The position numbers were made by a program, and so were the translations under genes. The notes beneath the pieces are model-generated. The model did not search any database and was not told where the DNA came from. It worked only from the letters and a program-made list of their open reading frames with translations. 64,000 bases of DNA from Siderastrea radians (taxonomy: Eukaryota > Cnidaria > Anthozoa > Scleractinia > Rhizangiidae): the NCBI GenBank assembly GCA_964017195.1, contig OZ024887.1:372001-436000 (forward strand), given 5' to 3'. Shown here in pieces: positions 1-12,300 of the stretch. Within the stretch, counting starts at the first letter, position 1, and the number at the start of each line of letters is the position of its first letter.

Positions 1-502
1 CGTCGATATCGTTAAAGTGCGTTGTCGCTAAATCTTCAAGGACAAAATTCGCTAAATTGAGGTGTCATTACAATACGAAATTTTTTCCAAAGAGAAATAA
101 ATAGATTTATGCTAAATGTGACATATTTAGTTATTGTTTTCCCAGCTAGGGTATTACGTCGTGCAAGCGAGGGATGTGTCCTTTTCGCTCGCTGTTCCAA
201 GCAAGTCAAGATCAATTCCCCCCCTCCCCCCTCTCGATTATTGTTGTTGTTGTTGTTGTTTTTGTCATTGGATGGCTGGTGTGCTCTCACTTTTGCTGGA
301 TTAATGTCTTGTATATTGGGGTATTCGCAGCTTTCTATGCTTGATTTAAATATTTTAAACGGCTACGCCCGTGGCCAAAATTTATCCCATACAGATATTT
401 CATTATTTGTGCCCCAGCAAAACGGAGCTCATCCAAAACAACACCTTGCCAACAGTCAAGAGATTTCAGGTAAGGAATGTGGCAGAAATTAATATCTATC
501 CT
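1..502. other. No gene recognised
   Basis: The stretch holds a short pyrimidine and (GTT)n run near 218-262 and a 127-codon open frame on the plus strand at 109-492. The open frame includes the low-complexity run and has no recognisable domain. A sequence resembling a splice donor (CAG|GTAAGG) lies near 468, so a 5' exon cannot be excluded. Confidence 0.4.
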
Positions 503-666
503 GCGTAGCTGGCGGAATTGTGTGTTTGAAGGCCAAATTTAGCGACAGAGCGACCGGCAGAGCTGCGAAAACGAGCGGAGAAGGCGAGAGAGGAATACGC
601 TGTTCATGGCGGCTCCGCCGCCAAAACTTTACTTTCGAGCCCGCACACAATACCGCCAGCGATGCA
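503..666. repeat. Short foldback MITE
   Basis: The ends form imperfect terminal inverted repeats: GCGTAGCTGGCGGAATTGTG at the left and, on the other strand, GCATCGCTGGCGGTATTGTG at the right. The centre has the palindrome GGCGGCTCCGCCGCC. About 164 bp with no coding capacity, typical of a miniature inverted-repeat transposable element. I could not settle the target duplication. Confidence 0.6.
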
Positions 667-1238
667 TGCTATTAATATTACGATATTATTCTTTGTGCTA
701 AACGTGGCTTTCCTATTTTCCTTTTGCATTAAATACACGCATGCCTACCCTTTCAAGAGGTCAACTTATTCGACTAAAAATTACCAAGACCAAATGAGTT
801 AACTTTTGTGTGAGTCCTCGGTGTTGAATTCTTTTTCCTGTGGACGGCATCACACGTTTCACTTGAAATGAAAACCGTTTTTGGTACCTCTTTGACTCTG
901 TTGACTTCGATTGGTTAATTTCCCTCTGATTTATTAATACTACCGGTACCTTGGCCACTAGTAGACACGGTAGGAATACTGGGACGGTGTAGGCCAGGTT
1001 GGCGACGAAGGCGGAATACAATATAAGACAGAGTTCCACAAGAAGAAAACAACCCACAAAGAGGCAAAGCGGGAGTTCTGACCAGTGTTCGAGCGAGCGT
1101 GGGCGCCATGAACCTAAAAGGAGAGAAAGCGTGAAAGTTATGGCGAGATCGATTCAAACGAGCGACGCGATGGATGTCGGTGAGTCCTACAAGCAAGTCC
1201 TAGTTTTGTTCTTGATAGTTGGCGGTGAAGAACTCTAG

Positions 1239-1715
1239 AAACTAATCGAAACGTTACCTGAACAGCCCACGGACTACGAGTGGCACATCCAGAAGCTAAA
1301 GAACCATTTTGAGGCACACCGAAACGATACTCTGGAGTTGTACAAGTTTTTCAACATCGACTGGCCCCCCAAGCTACCGTTCGTGGACTTTGAAAGGAAG
1401 TGCAGGAAACAAGAGCTACACTGCGAGTTCCCGATTTCTATAGAAATCGGCATAATCGTACTGGCAGTGGTAAAAACAAGGAATGGAGAGCTTTGCAACG
1501 AATTGATCCGAAAGAATGGAGACCTAGAACCGGTGCGTGAAACGGCAAAAGCATTTGAAATAGCGAGGCAAGGAAATGAGATGATGACAAGCGGTGATTC
1601 TAACAACCAAGAAGGTGAGCAATTGAGTGCAAAGGACAGCAATGAAGTGAACAAGATTACCAGACCAGGACGATACAGTATGAGGAATAGCACGCCCGAC
1701 AATGGCACTGGCTGA
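1239..1715 (+). pseudogene. Retrotransposon gag remnant
   Basis: The open part at 1338-1715 gives about 125 residues with charged, alpha-helix-prone sequence and no membrane segment (for example ELCNELIRKNGDLEPVRETA). Its place directly before a zinc-knuckle/protease segment and reverse transcriptase identifies it as the Gag of the decayed element. The frame continues upstream from about 1239 without a clear start. Confidence 0.6.
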
Positions 1716-1784
1716 CCAGCAACCAAGTCATTCTGCACTGGACGTGGAAACGACGCCCATCCAAAGGGAGGTGTTTGTCCTGCT

Positions 1785-2231
1785 ATGGGTAAGAACTGCC
1801 TCAGATGTGGAAGGAGTAATACTTTTGATAGAATGTGTCCAAGCAGGAAGCCGAACCGCTTTGGTAAGCAGGTCAGAACGCTAGAGGGTGGACTGGAGCC
1901 AAACGAGAGCAACCCAGAAGAGGATAGTGAGGCAGTAGAAGAGGTCTACCTATACCAAGTAACAAGGGGCAAATCACGAAACCCTACTGTGACGTTGCAA
2001 GTTAACACTGTCCTAGTCACACTACACCTGGACACGCAAGCAGATGTCACTTTCATCACTAAGAACCACTTCGAGAGTCTTAAAGGGACAAACCGCCTCC
2101 AGCTGACAAAAGCGGTTATTAGGAGTTACTCGGGAGATGGATTGGGACTGGCATTGTCTTTAAGCCGAAACGAGATGAGCATCGAGGAAGTCGTATACGT
2201 AGTCAGGTGCAAGGGAACACTGTACTCCTAA
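1785..2231 (+). pseudogene. Zinc-knuckle plus aspartic protease remnant
   Basis: About 148 residues. Near the start lies a CCHC-like knuckle, CLRCGRSNTFDRMC, in which the expected histidine is replaced by phenylalanine. Further on, LHLDTQADVTFI resembles the retropepsin active-site loop (LxDTGADxTxI), with the glycine replaced by glutamine. Both changes fit a dead copy. The segment lies between gag and reverse transcriptase of the same element. Confidence 0.65.
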
Positions 2232-2430
2232 GCCGCCAGGCGGCCGAAAACATGGGCCTTGTAGAGTGTCACATCGACCAGGCACCAAAAGCACCTCTGC
2301 CAGTGATGGAGGTGGAACGACAAGAGATAAAGGAATTGGTCGACGAGTATGAGGATGTCTTTACCAGTATCTCAAAACTAAAAGGCCGTAGAGGACGTAG
2401 GAGACGAGCAGACAGATTGGTGCAGTGATG

Positions 2431-3230
2431 TGGTCCTCACTCCTAAGAAGGACGGTAAAAGCGTTAGGGCAAGTCTCGACATGACTGACGTCAACGAGTA
2501 CATCAAGAGCACAAGGCACACCATAACCACACTGCTAGGGCTTTCAACCAGACTGAATGGAGCCAAGTAATTTTCGAACCTGGATATGAACGATGGCTAC
2601 ATGCAATTAGAGTTAGCAGAAGAGAGCGGAAAGCTGACCATGTTCTATACACATCGCGGGCTCATGTGTTCACTTTGAAGTGAACAGTGCTGCGGAAATA
2701 TTCAATGAGGAAGCCTGCAAAATCGTGTCCCTCGAACCTAATGCCATTAGCATCTTTGATGACGTCTTGGTCTTCGATGTCACACAGGACGAGCATGACT
2801 AGGCATTGAGGCACATCCTGCAACTAGAGCGGAGTCACGGACTGACCCTTAACATGAAAAAGAATCGGTTCAACCTATGATCGGTAACATTCTTTGGCAA
2901 AGTATTCTCCAGTGAAGGTATCTCACCGGACCCTAACAAAGTGGCAGCATTACATGCAGCAGGCCTGCCCCAGTCCCAAGCAGAGGTGTAATCGTTCTTA
3001 TTTTTCGTGGGACCTAACGCTGCCTTCATGGAGGGTTTTGCGCAGGCAGCAGCACCGCTAAGAGGCCTCAACAAAGAGAGGAGAACCATTTCAGTGGACA
3101 CCAGAGTGCCAGAGAGCATTTGAACAAGTCAAAGCAATGCTCTCAGGAGCCACGGTAATGGCGTACTTCGATCCACATCGAAAGACCAAACTCAAGACAG
3201 AGGCGGGACCCAGGGCTTGGCAGTCACCAT
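2431..3230 (+). pseudogene. Ty3/gypsy reverse transcriptase remnant
   Basis: Frames must be switched repeatedly, but the family motifs are readable: VVLTPKKDGKSVRASLDM, then NLDMNDGYMQLELAEES, then the catalytic SIFDDVLVF with its two aspartates, then a connection region ending TFFGKVFSSEGISPDPNKV. Several in-frame stops interrupt it. The downstream RNase H follows in the same order as in intact gypsy elements. Confidence 0.75.
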
Positions 3231-3301
3231 GAAGCAGTGTGACCCCAAGCTAGACGGTGAAGACGGACACCGAGACTAGATATTAGCAGCTTGAGTGGGG
3301 C

Positions 3302-3538
3302 GTGCTCGCTAACCAGATGTACTTGTACGGTTTCCGTGATACATTCGAGGTAGACACTGATCACAAACCCCTGTTACCCCTGTTCGCCAACCACAAAGCC
3401 ACTGCCCCACTCAGAATTAACCAGATGAGAGTTCGCCTGCAGGGATTCAACTACAAACTCAACTACGTGCGTGGAAAAGAGGGGAATGTAGAAGCTAACG
3501 AAGCAGATTACAACTCCAGGAACCCAGGCCAATCATGA
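3302..3538 (+). pseudogene. Retrotransposon RNase H C-terminal part
   Basis: Seventy-eight residues containing FEVDTDHKPLLPLF and MRVRLQGFNYKLNYVRGKE, characteristic of gypsy RNase H (the TDHKPL and YVPGKEN-like motifs). It lies between the reverse transcriptase and integrase remnants. The N-terminal half of the domain is out of frame upstream. Confidence 0.75.
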
Positions 3539-4600
3539 TACAAGACACCAGCCACACAAAGTGGACTGTTAGTGAGGACGAGGAACTGTTCGAGGAGGAT
3601 ATCAGTACAGTTGTGCAGGTGGCACTGCCAGATGCCGCATCGTGGGATGAACTGCTAAAGGAGAAAAGCCAGGATCCAGAACTGAAAGAGCTCAAGAGTG
3701 CCATAGCGAGAGGGTAGTTCACATCGCCAGAAAAGAAAACCGTTGGGCCACAGTTTGACCAAGTCTTCAATGAATTAGCAGTAGTAGGAGGACTGGTGGT
3801 GCGAAGGTCTCACATAGCGATACCCAGGGCACTCCGAGACAAAGTATTCCAACTCCCTCAAGAGGGACATCAGCGGGTTACGAAGACGAAGGAGTATCTC
3901 AGGACCAGGGTCTGGTTTCCGGGTTTGGACCGGATGGTAGAAGCCTATATGAACCGCTGCAGATGGCACCATTACCGAGCAAAACCTAGAAGGAAGTGGC
4001 CATAGTCTTCTGGGGATCTGTCGGCACGGGTGAATACCTCCTGGTCGTCATTTGTAAGCACTCGCGGTGGCTAGAAGTAGAGTTCGTCAGCGTCACCAGT
4101 GCCCGAGCAGTAATACCAAAGCTATACCGCATATTTTCATCGCTTGGTATACCAGTGATCGTAAGTAGTGACAATGGGCCTCCATTGAATGAACAAGACT
4201 TCCAGGACCTTAGCAAGTACCTGAGCTTCAATTTTGAGCGCAAGACACCCAAAAACTCCCAAGCCAATGCGGAAGCAGAGCAGTTCATGGGGGTGCTTAA
4301 GAAGCTCTATCGCATATGCCGACTAACGGGGCAGAGCAAGGGACAAGTACAGAGATTCCTACGCTGTTATCGAGCAACGCCACACGGCATCACCAAGCTA
4401 GCTCCAGCTGATTGATGTTCCCTGGACGCAAGTTCCGCAAAGGCTGCCGCCTGGAGTCACCCCTCGACAAATGGATTTTGAGGAACTGTTTCAGCGTGAC
4501 CTGGAGATGCCAATGAAGGCGTATGCTGGCAGGAAGAACGACACGAGTTTTGCCCCGCGCAATAGCTCAGTAAGTTATCGGGCTTTTTCAAAGCGCTATA
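3535..4600 (+). pseudogene. Retrotransposon integrase remnant
   Basis: After a spacer at 3535-3717, the stretch 3796-4005 carries an integrase zinc-binding-like region (GHQRVTKTKEYLRTRVWFPG, ending in MNRCRWHH). The stretch 3996-4415 carries the core with SSDNGPPLN and a late acidic residue in SQANAEAEQFMG. The first core aspartate segment is disrupted. A C-terminal tail continues in another frame to about 4600. The pieces lie in different frames, so the gene is broken. Confidence 0.75.
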
Positions 4601-4652
4601 AGGCGATGCTGTCATGCTTTGTGTTTGCCTGGGAAACAACTTTAACTCTCTA

Positions 4653-4654
<2 letters not shown>

Positions 4655-4683
<29 letters not shown>

Positions 4684-4785
4684 CTTCTTCTTCTTCTTCT
4701 TCTTCTTCTTCTTCTTGTTCTTGTTCTTGTTCTTGTTCTTGCTCTTGTTCTTCTGCTTCTTCTTCCTCTTCTTCTTCTTCTTTTT
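4655..4785. repeat. (TTC)n microsatellite with TTG/CTG variants
   Basis: About 130 bp of nearly pure TTC, drifting into TTGTTC units at its right half. It yields the long polyserine, polylysine and polyglutamate open frames on both strands, which are artefacts. It lies just after the decayed retrotransposon. Confidence 0.95.
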
Positions 4786-5149
4786 TCCCTTCAAACCCTG
4801 CCATAATGGGTTCAAACCTTGATTCAATTAATGTAAATTCATTTTTTTCAAGCTTAAAACTAAAAGCCTTTCGTTTTCAAGTTTTCCAAAAAGACATTGC
4901 AAATAATTTGATCTTTACAGCTTTAAAATGTTAAGGGTAAGAAGATACTAACCTCTGTTGAGGATAAGAAGGACTCGATGAACAGGTCACTCCCCAATAA
5001 CCCGTTAATTGAGTGAAGTCGGTTTAATGAGTTAAAAAAGCTCGTTAGTTCCTCGGTTGTTGATCAAAATCTCGTTATGGCACAAAGCTAAAACAACAGC
5101 TATTGCGGTTCTGCTAGTAATTTCGTATTAAACAACCTGCATCGCACAC
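4786..5149. other. No gene recognised
   Basis: AT-rich sequence between the microsatellite and the foldback transposon. I see no coding or repeat structure in it. Confidence 0.5.
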
Positions 5150-5156
5150 TTTTAGG

Positions 5157-6465
5157 CACAGGTAGCCCAAGCTCACTATGAGAGGAGCGCATATATTAAC
5201 CTGTTCCATTTTGCATATATTGACCTCGGCAAAATATAAGGGTTTGTATGAAAAATGCAACAAATACGCTTTAATTTCCACAAATGTGAACTAATTCACA
5301 ATAACAAATGGTTCACCTTGTTTCTGTGTTGTATCAATTACTATTTAATGGCCGTTTGGGGTCATTTGAAGCGTTTTGAACGAGAATAAGCGTCCTTGAT
5401 TATTTGTCCCTAACACTTAATAAGCGAAGCGAAAGGTAACACACTGTTGGCCGTCACGTGACCGATTCAAAGATATTTATTTGCTGTAAATCTCGAATTT
5501 TGACACCTCTCTCCAAAAGTCTTTAAGAGACCAATGGCTTTATGTCGTAACAACAAATACATACCAAAAAAGTCCAACATTCGCGTTCTTTCCCTTATCA
5601 AATCGCCATTTTCAATCTCTCCACCACAGCGAACCATCCGTGTGACGAACTGTTCGCGAATGCAAATTTCTGATCTCTTTTCATTGGAAGACTTGCACAA
5701 TAGGCGCTCAGCACAGCAATATCCCGCGTATGGGAGGTGTATTTGACAAATTACATGCGAAATTTGTAAGTCGCACGTGAAGCGTGGTCGAAACGGCCGA
5801 TTACTTTTTACTTTTAAAAGTTTTAAAAAACCCTTGCTGATAATACTGAAAAAAAAAATCGAAATTACTTACGTGCTAGACATAATGACATTTCGAATAT
5901 CAACCTTTAATACTATCAGAGGGTGTCAAAAAAACCTCCGTTTAGCTTTTTAGTGTTCAAGATAAAATTGCTGTTGAATTTATTTAACCAAGTGTGCTTT
6001 TCCCGGTAAGGTCAAGGTGCTAAAACTGGCGTAAGTCACAAGTTCTGCATATTGCGGGATATTGCTGTCCTGAGCGCCTATTGTGCAAGTCTTCCAATGA
6101 AAAGTCAAAATTAAAATCAAAATTCGAGATTTACAGCAAATAAATATCTTTGAATGGGACACGTGACGGCCAACAGTGTGTTACCTTTCGCTTCGCTTAC
6201 TAAGTGTTAGGGACAAATAATCAAGGACGCTTTTTCTCGTTCAAAACGCTTCAAATCACCCCAAAAGGCCATTAAATAGTAATTAATACAACACAGAAAC
6301 AAGGTGAACCATTTGTTATTTTGAATTATTTTGCATTTGTGGGAATTAAAGCGTATTAGTTGCATTCTTCATAAAAACTCTTATATTTTGCCGAGGTCAT
6401 AATATATGCAAAATGGAACAGGTTAATATATGCGCTCCTCTCATAGTGAGCTTGGGCTACCTGTG
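5157..6465. mobile_element. 1.3 kb foldback DNA transposon with 7-bp target duplication
   Basis: The two ends are near-perfect inverted copies: CACAGGTAGCCCAAGCTCAC at the left, with its reverse complement ending at 6465. Similarity continues for at least 340 bp (left arm to about 5500, right arm from about 6121). It resumes further in, where the left block near 5680-5735 matches the right block near 6045-6110. The heptamer TTTTAGG lies directly outside both ends (5150-5156 and 6466-6472), which marks the insertion. No transposase is encoded. A 7-8 bp duplication suits hAT- or P-like families, but I cannot assign a superfamily. Confidence 0.85.
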
Positions 6466-6472
6466 TTTTAGG

Positions 6473-9314
6473 TTGCCTATATCTTTAGACTAAATGCATA
6501 AAAAATGAATCTGACTCAAAAGACCAGTTGAGATTTGAGCTAAACGTTTAGTATTTCCTATCACAAAGTACAAAGTCAAGCTCTCTCTGTTCTTAGAAGA
6601 CTGTGATAAACGTAACTTGGACACAACAAATGCACATGGCATGTTTCCTTTGTTATCCAAAGCACGGCTATAAAGGCGATACACTGAAGTGACTAATTAG
6701 GTGTTTTTTTTGCCAGAGATCTCCTACCTGTTGCAACAACGCATGCTTTGTTTTTTATGTAATACAAACAAATAAAAATATTGCTTAATTTAATACCCTT
6801 TTTCCTATTAATTTCCCTGTCGAAAGTTCGCAGCAAGGAGGCATGGCATGACATCACATCAGTGATCTTACCTTTTCTGAGCAAATGGAGCTGATTTTCC
6901 TTTAAACAAGTCAAGACAGCAGCGAAAATACTAGCCCGATGAATAATATAATTTTTTAAGTCACTCTTCCCTGCTGTCCCCAAGATTAAAAAGAGAAAGC
7001 GGACCTGATTATTTATTTTAGTGTAGATTTTATAGTGAAAAGCAAGAAACAGACCGCTTCTTAGTTGGCCTGTAATTCCCTCCTTCAGGATGTTTGATAT
7101 AAACTTGATGTTTCTCGCAGCAAGTTGGTTTATTTTTGCAAATTCTTCAAGTATTCTACTAAAGGACACTTTTTTGTGTCTATAGTCAAGGGCCTTTCTC
7201 ATCTTCGAAAAATGTACTTATTACCATCCGAATGCTATTACAAATTATAGTACAACGCTAAATTTTGGCATGCTCGCATTGGTTGAAATCGATCACGTGA
7301 CGCGATAGTGGCTCTCCTTAGCGGGTGCCTATCAGCGCATAGTGCCAGCTTTTGGAAATGTTTGCTCAAAATTTAGCCTTGTAGAATAAAAACAATAGAG
7401 TCACTCTATCTCAGGCCCTATGTCTGATAGGTCCCCTCGGAAATTTGATGTTCAAGCTTCATATAAGCCCTCGAACGTATATTTGTTGTAAACATCAAAT
7501 TTTCTCCGACAACCTATCACAAGATAGTGCCTTCGACAGAAGAATCTATTGTTCATGAAATATAGCTTCCAAAACCCTGAAGTGGATACAGAAATAATTT
7601 TTTTTATGAGTACATGACTACTAATCATGTAACAATCAAGTTGTCGCTGACATGGGCAAACTTTGACATTGAGGAGTAATGTAGAGGCCACCACATTTTT
7701 CATCACCGATTAAAACTTATCGATTTGGCATCGTGTTGCATCTCCTTATGTTGATTTACCCCAATCTCGCCAATGGAATGCTAAAATAGACCAAATTCAG
7801 TTGTGGAAATCTAGGAACTGAGAAACTATGTAACTGGATTCAGAAATTGCAATTTGATCAGAGATTTTAGGGCTAAAAGACTGTCAGTCGAAAAAATGGC
7901 AAGTGTTACAGTCGTTAAACAAGGTCAATTTATTTGCTTCTTTTTGTACCACCCTAAACACAGAAGGAACGGCACTACCTACCTAAACAATAGACCAAAA
8001 AGCGATACAACAACAAAAACAATGGCTGTGTACCAGTGTTATATATACATCAGACTGCCGCCATCTTGGAACCACTCATTCTCGTAAACAGAAAGCCTTT
8101 GGATTCTGTTGTACAGAAATTTTGATCTGGTTATTCTGAACTTCATTTTCTCAAATAACTGTTACCCTGGGTGTTCGAATAAGCTCGACTAAACCGTTCT
8201 TAAACTTCCTCCGCAAAACAACAATGCAAAGTCAAAAAATGTTGGTTTTAAAGTAAACACGAAGATGGCGTCAAAATGTTCACTTTTCAGTTTCAAGATA
8301 AACGCTGAGCTTCAGTCGGTGATGTTCCACCCTAAAAGACGGAGCTCAAACTCGCAGTTGTTTAAACGTCACCTGTTTCAGCAAATTATGGTATGGGCCA
8401 GTAGTGTTTTGTCGGGTTGGTCACATCGCATTTGAGTCTCTTCCTAAAATTTAAGTTGAATCAGATGTGGTCATGTGTCTGGCACGTATGAATTACTAAT
8501 GTGGCAGACTTACTAATTACTAATTACTAATTACTTATGTCACGCATGAATTACTAATTACTAAATGTAGAATTACTAATGTGGCAGCAGCATCGTTTAG
8601 CATTACTCCATGGCAAGAATTGCGGTCTTCCGAGAAAAAAGGCAATTCAAGTACATTTTTTGCCTTTTTGAATGTAAGCTGATTCCGACGTTACTAGGAA
8701 CTTGAGAGGATGAAAGATGTCAAAGAGAACGTTAATAATGGTTAATCCATTCGTGGAATGGTTCTCTATGCACGTTCACTATAAGGTGAAATGGGCATTT
8801 TCAAAATGTTGTGGAAATATGGAAAAGAAGACGATGCATTTTCTGGACTGAAGTGCCGTCCCTTTGAATTTAGCTTATGGATAGTTGGATAACATTAGAT
8901 GAATATTAATAATCGCAAGGAAATTTAAAATAACGTGAACTCATGAACGCTTGCCATGGCATCGCCTTCCTGATTGTACTCTTCCTGAATGGGATTCCAG
9001 TGAAACACAGGATAACTTCCCCCCTCCTCCGAAAAGTTTTCTACGGTTTTCTAACATCTTGCCAGTGCCTACCTTGGGTGGTGAGAGGTGTTGTTGAGTA
9101 AATTGCCTTTAAGTAAGGACAGAGCAAGAGGAAAGAAATCAAGCTTAGAAACGACGATTTTTATACCGAATGTCCCACAAACTCCTAGCGACGCCAATAC
9201 CTCGAAATTACAAAGCAAACCAATCTTTCCTATGTGTTATGTTGCTAGTCCTTCACCTAAAATAAATGTATTACTGACAATCTATAGCTAAAAATAGTAA
9301 AATCCAGCATAATC
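6473..9314. other. Intergenic; no gene recognised
   Basis: A 169-codon open frame on the minus strand (6693-7202) is the longest here. It is lysine/isoleucine-rich, shows no domain or membrane topology and has no splice or signal features I can defend. The segment around 7990-8085 resembles ordinary repeat DNA. A small TTACTAAT tandem cluster is listed separately. Confidence 0.4.
8486..8586. repeat. ATTACTA short tandem cluster
   Basis: The words ATTACTA and GAATTACTAATGTGGCAG recur several times within 100 bp, the longer one at both ends of the cluster. This indicates local tandem duplication. Confidence 0.7.
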
Positions 9315-12300
9315 TTATTTTTTGACTTTGATTTCTACGCTGAATCCATTCTGAAGATTATAGAAGACAATTTTGTTTCCCTTGTTTGGAGGAGATGTAA
9401 GTGAGGACTCCACTCGGACATCTGGTACATATTCGGGTGGTGATCCATGTACCTTTGGTGGTGCGGGAAAAATCATCTCAACATCTACCGTTAGGGTCAC
9501 CTGTACTTGATTTTCGCTGCTTTCCATGTGAAATAACTCCCATGCTTGCACATCTTTGAGTGAGTGCAACGCTTTTGAGGAATTAAAGTCCAGATCAGGA
9601 TAACTGATACTGAGGTACAACTCCTTTTCTACATCAGCGACCATAATACGACACTGCTTATTCACCGCCTTGATTGGCCCCAGAGGAAGTGACGAGGTTG
9701 ACTGAAATACCACGTATCCATACAAGGGACTTGTTGCTGCCTCACGGTCTGGTGCTACACCAAATTTCACAACATGTGCCTCGTCATCCTGTTGAAGGAC
9801 TTCGTACAGCTGTTTTTTATCTTCTTGAAGAGACCAAGCAGTGCCTGCAGTGAGGTTATATGATGGTGTCTTCACGTAAATTGCGTACTCGTAGCTTCCA
9901 TTCACTGAGCTGTGCTCAAGCCAGGCGGTAGCGTAGTCGCCACTGGACGGCTTTCCTGATTGACTTTCTGAGATTTGGTTTTGAATATGAACTTTAACAC
10001 TAGGTGCACTTGAACTTGGAATGTAGTAACTGTTGCCCTTTGTGTCAACCAGAATAGTGTAAGGCTTTGCTCCACTTGTTGAAGACGGTGTCATTGCTGG
10101 AAATGGAGCTGAAATATTTTTTTGAACGCCATCCACTTTGATGAAGAATGTGGAAGATCCTCGCACAAGTTTATCTTGAAAAAGTGTTGTCTGGGCATTC
10201 TTTCCAGGACCATTGTCCACTCTAATGTTACTACCCAGGCAGACTAAGAGGTTTCGGTAGAAGAAAACAGACTTCTTAAAGTACAATGTGATATTGGGAT
10301 GGGGATGATTTTTATCTTTGAAGACATACTTTGGCTGATGGTAGTCCATACCAAACACGCCACTAGACAAAGGATCCGGTCCTTGAAAGGAGACACCTCC
10401 TGCAGAGGACTGCGGACTGAAATTCCTTGTTGTCTGTAGTCTCGTTTCCTTGACAGTCAGTGACATCGTAGTTGCGCCAGGAATTCTCGTCCAATCCCAT
10501 CCTCCATTTACATCATGGGCCTTTAGCACTTCCTCGCTGTTAGCTACCAGCATTTGTCCATGACTTGCAAATATGCCATGAGCATTTTCCGAAGGAGTTC
10601 CTTCAAAGTCCCAGACAAACCTGTTAGTGCCTTTAACAGTAACAGCCCATTCTTTACGGCGATGAATCGAGAGAGCTGCGAAGTTCTTGGACCAGTGACC
10701 TTCTGGTGATGACTCTGCAGACATGTTTAGTGAAGTGGCTTTGGCATGCACCTGAAAAAAAGAACGAACGTTTGTTGAAAATTCTTAACATTAGTCAATC
10801 TCCTTGTTCCATGGAACAAAATGACAAGGCTCCTGCCTTTACATTTAAAATGTTTCATGACAAATGAAGCTAGAATGTTCATGTGTTTATTTTTTAATTC
10901 AATAGATGTTCTTTTCATTTCAAAAAAGATTTTGTAGAAAGTAGACATCAGAACACTTTTACATTTACAATTTTCATTCTCCACAGCTTAAATAACACGA
11001 CAAAAAAAACAGGTCATCTTTACTTATCGGAACTCACTGTGCTCATTATTTGGAGAGATCCAATTCAATAGATGTTCTTTTCATTTCAAAAAAGATTTTG
11101 TAGAAAGTGGACATCAGAACACTTTTACATTTACAATTTTCATTCTCCACATCTTAAATAACACGACAAAAAAACAGGTCATCTTTACTTATCTGAACTC
11201 ACTGTGCTCATTATTTGGAGAGATCCAAGGCTGTTAAAGTAATACTTTCCTTTGGGAATTTTTCCTTCTCCAAGGTACTTTAAGACTTTGTCATCTGAGG
11301 ACTGGTACAAACGCAGAAACATTGTTGCATCCTTATTTACGTCATTTACAGATATTTCCCCTGGAGTTGATGGTAGTGTTCCTGGGTAGGATATGCTGAT
11401 GTATGCAAAAGCGGGAAGAGTTTTTGCCAAAACTGCTTTGCTAAAGTCAGGAAAACGTCCTCCTATACTGCTTGCGGTGGAGTATTTCACAGCTGTCAGC
11501 TTGAGGGTCTTAAGAGCTTCTCGTAAATTGTATTTTGCTGCGTCAGATAATTGAAAGTTCGTTCCTTCTAGAAGATATTGAACTTGAGCTGCGGCGTGTA
11601 AGGCGTGCGGGGCGTATGCAGAAGCGTAAAATGTCATGTGGTGAAAGCCAGTGTAATCAGGTTTTATGACTCCTCCTAATGCTTTGTTGATGGTCAAAGC
11701 ATTTTCTATCCATCGTTTTAAAGCCTCCATATCCCGCTGTTTTGCCTTTTTGTCGTCCTCTGTATCAGTAGGCATTGCCAAAACAATAAGAAGACGAAAT
11801 ATCATTCTAGTTATCATGTAGTCGGCTGTTGTTCCGTTGTACTCGAATGAGGTTTGATACACTTCTCCAAAGTCATTATGCCATTTGGCGGTGTTGATTA
11901 GGTTGAGCAGTCTGTTCTTTTGTGCTGCATCTTTGTTCAAAATATCTTTGAGAAGGAAAATACTATGAACGAATCCAGCGCCACTTTGAAGCATCTCCAT
12001 GTATAGGGAACCAATGGCACTTCCATCGGCCCATCCCTGGTCTTCAAGGTAATCAAGGACATTGAAAATTCTTTGAAGACGTGCTTGGTTTACATATTCC
12101 AGAGAACGGCGGACTGTGACTTCTGTGAAACGCGTTCCCTGTGATTTAAGATGGTTAAAAAATTCATCCTGCCTTGGTTGATGTTTTCCACAAATTCGTA
12201 TGAGGGACCTCCTCACTACCTTTGAATCAAGAGAATTTAGTTTAGGAGTTTCTTCTGTAACTGTCCTTGTGATCTCGTCATTTCGGGATTTTAGATACAA

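Larger units (their letters stand above)
1000..4640 (+). mobile_element. Decayed Ty3/gypsy-type LTR retrotransposon
   Basis: Successive plus-strand frames carry pieces of gag, a zinc-knuckle/protease segment, reverse transcriptase, RNase H and integrase in the canonical Ty3/gypsy order. All are broken by stops and frameshifts, so the copy is dead. A string TGGCGACGAAGG near 999 resembles a primer-binding-site region just inside a 5' LTR, but I could not identify either LTR. The element is therefore bounded by its coding remnants. A long (TTC)n tract follows its 3' end. Only the overall assignment is firm; exact ends are not. Confidence 0.8.

Noticed and set aside
4457..4934. Long polyserine, polyglutamate and polylysine open frames
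   Set aside because: They are translations of the (TTC)n microsatellite in different frames.
6693..7202. 169-codon minus-strand open frame
   Set aside because: No domain, signal peptide or splice support; composition follows the AT-rich local DNA.
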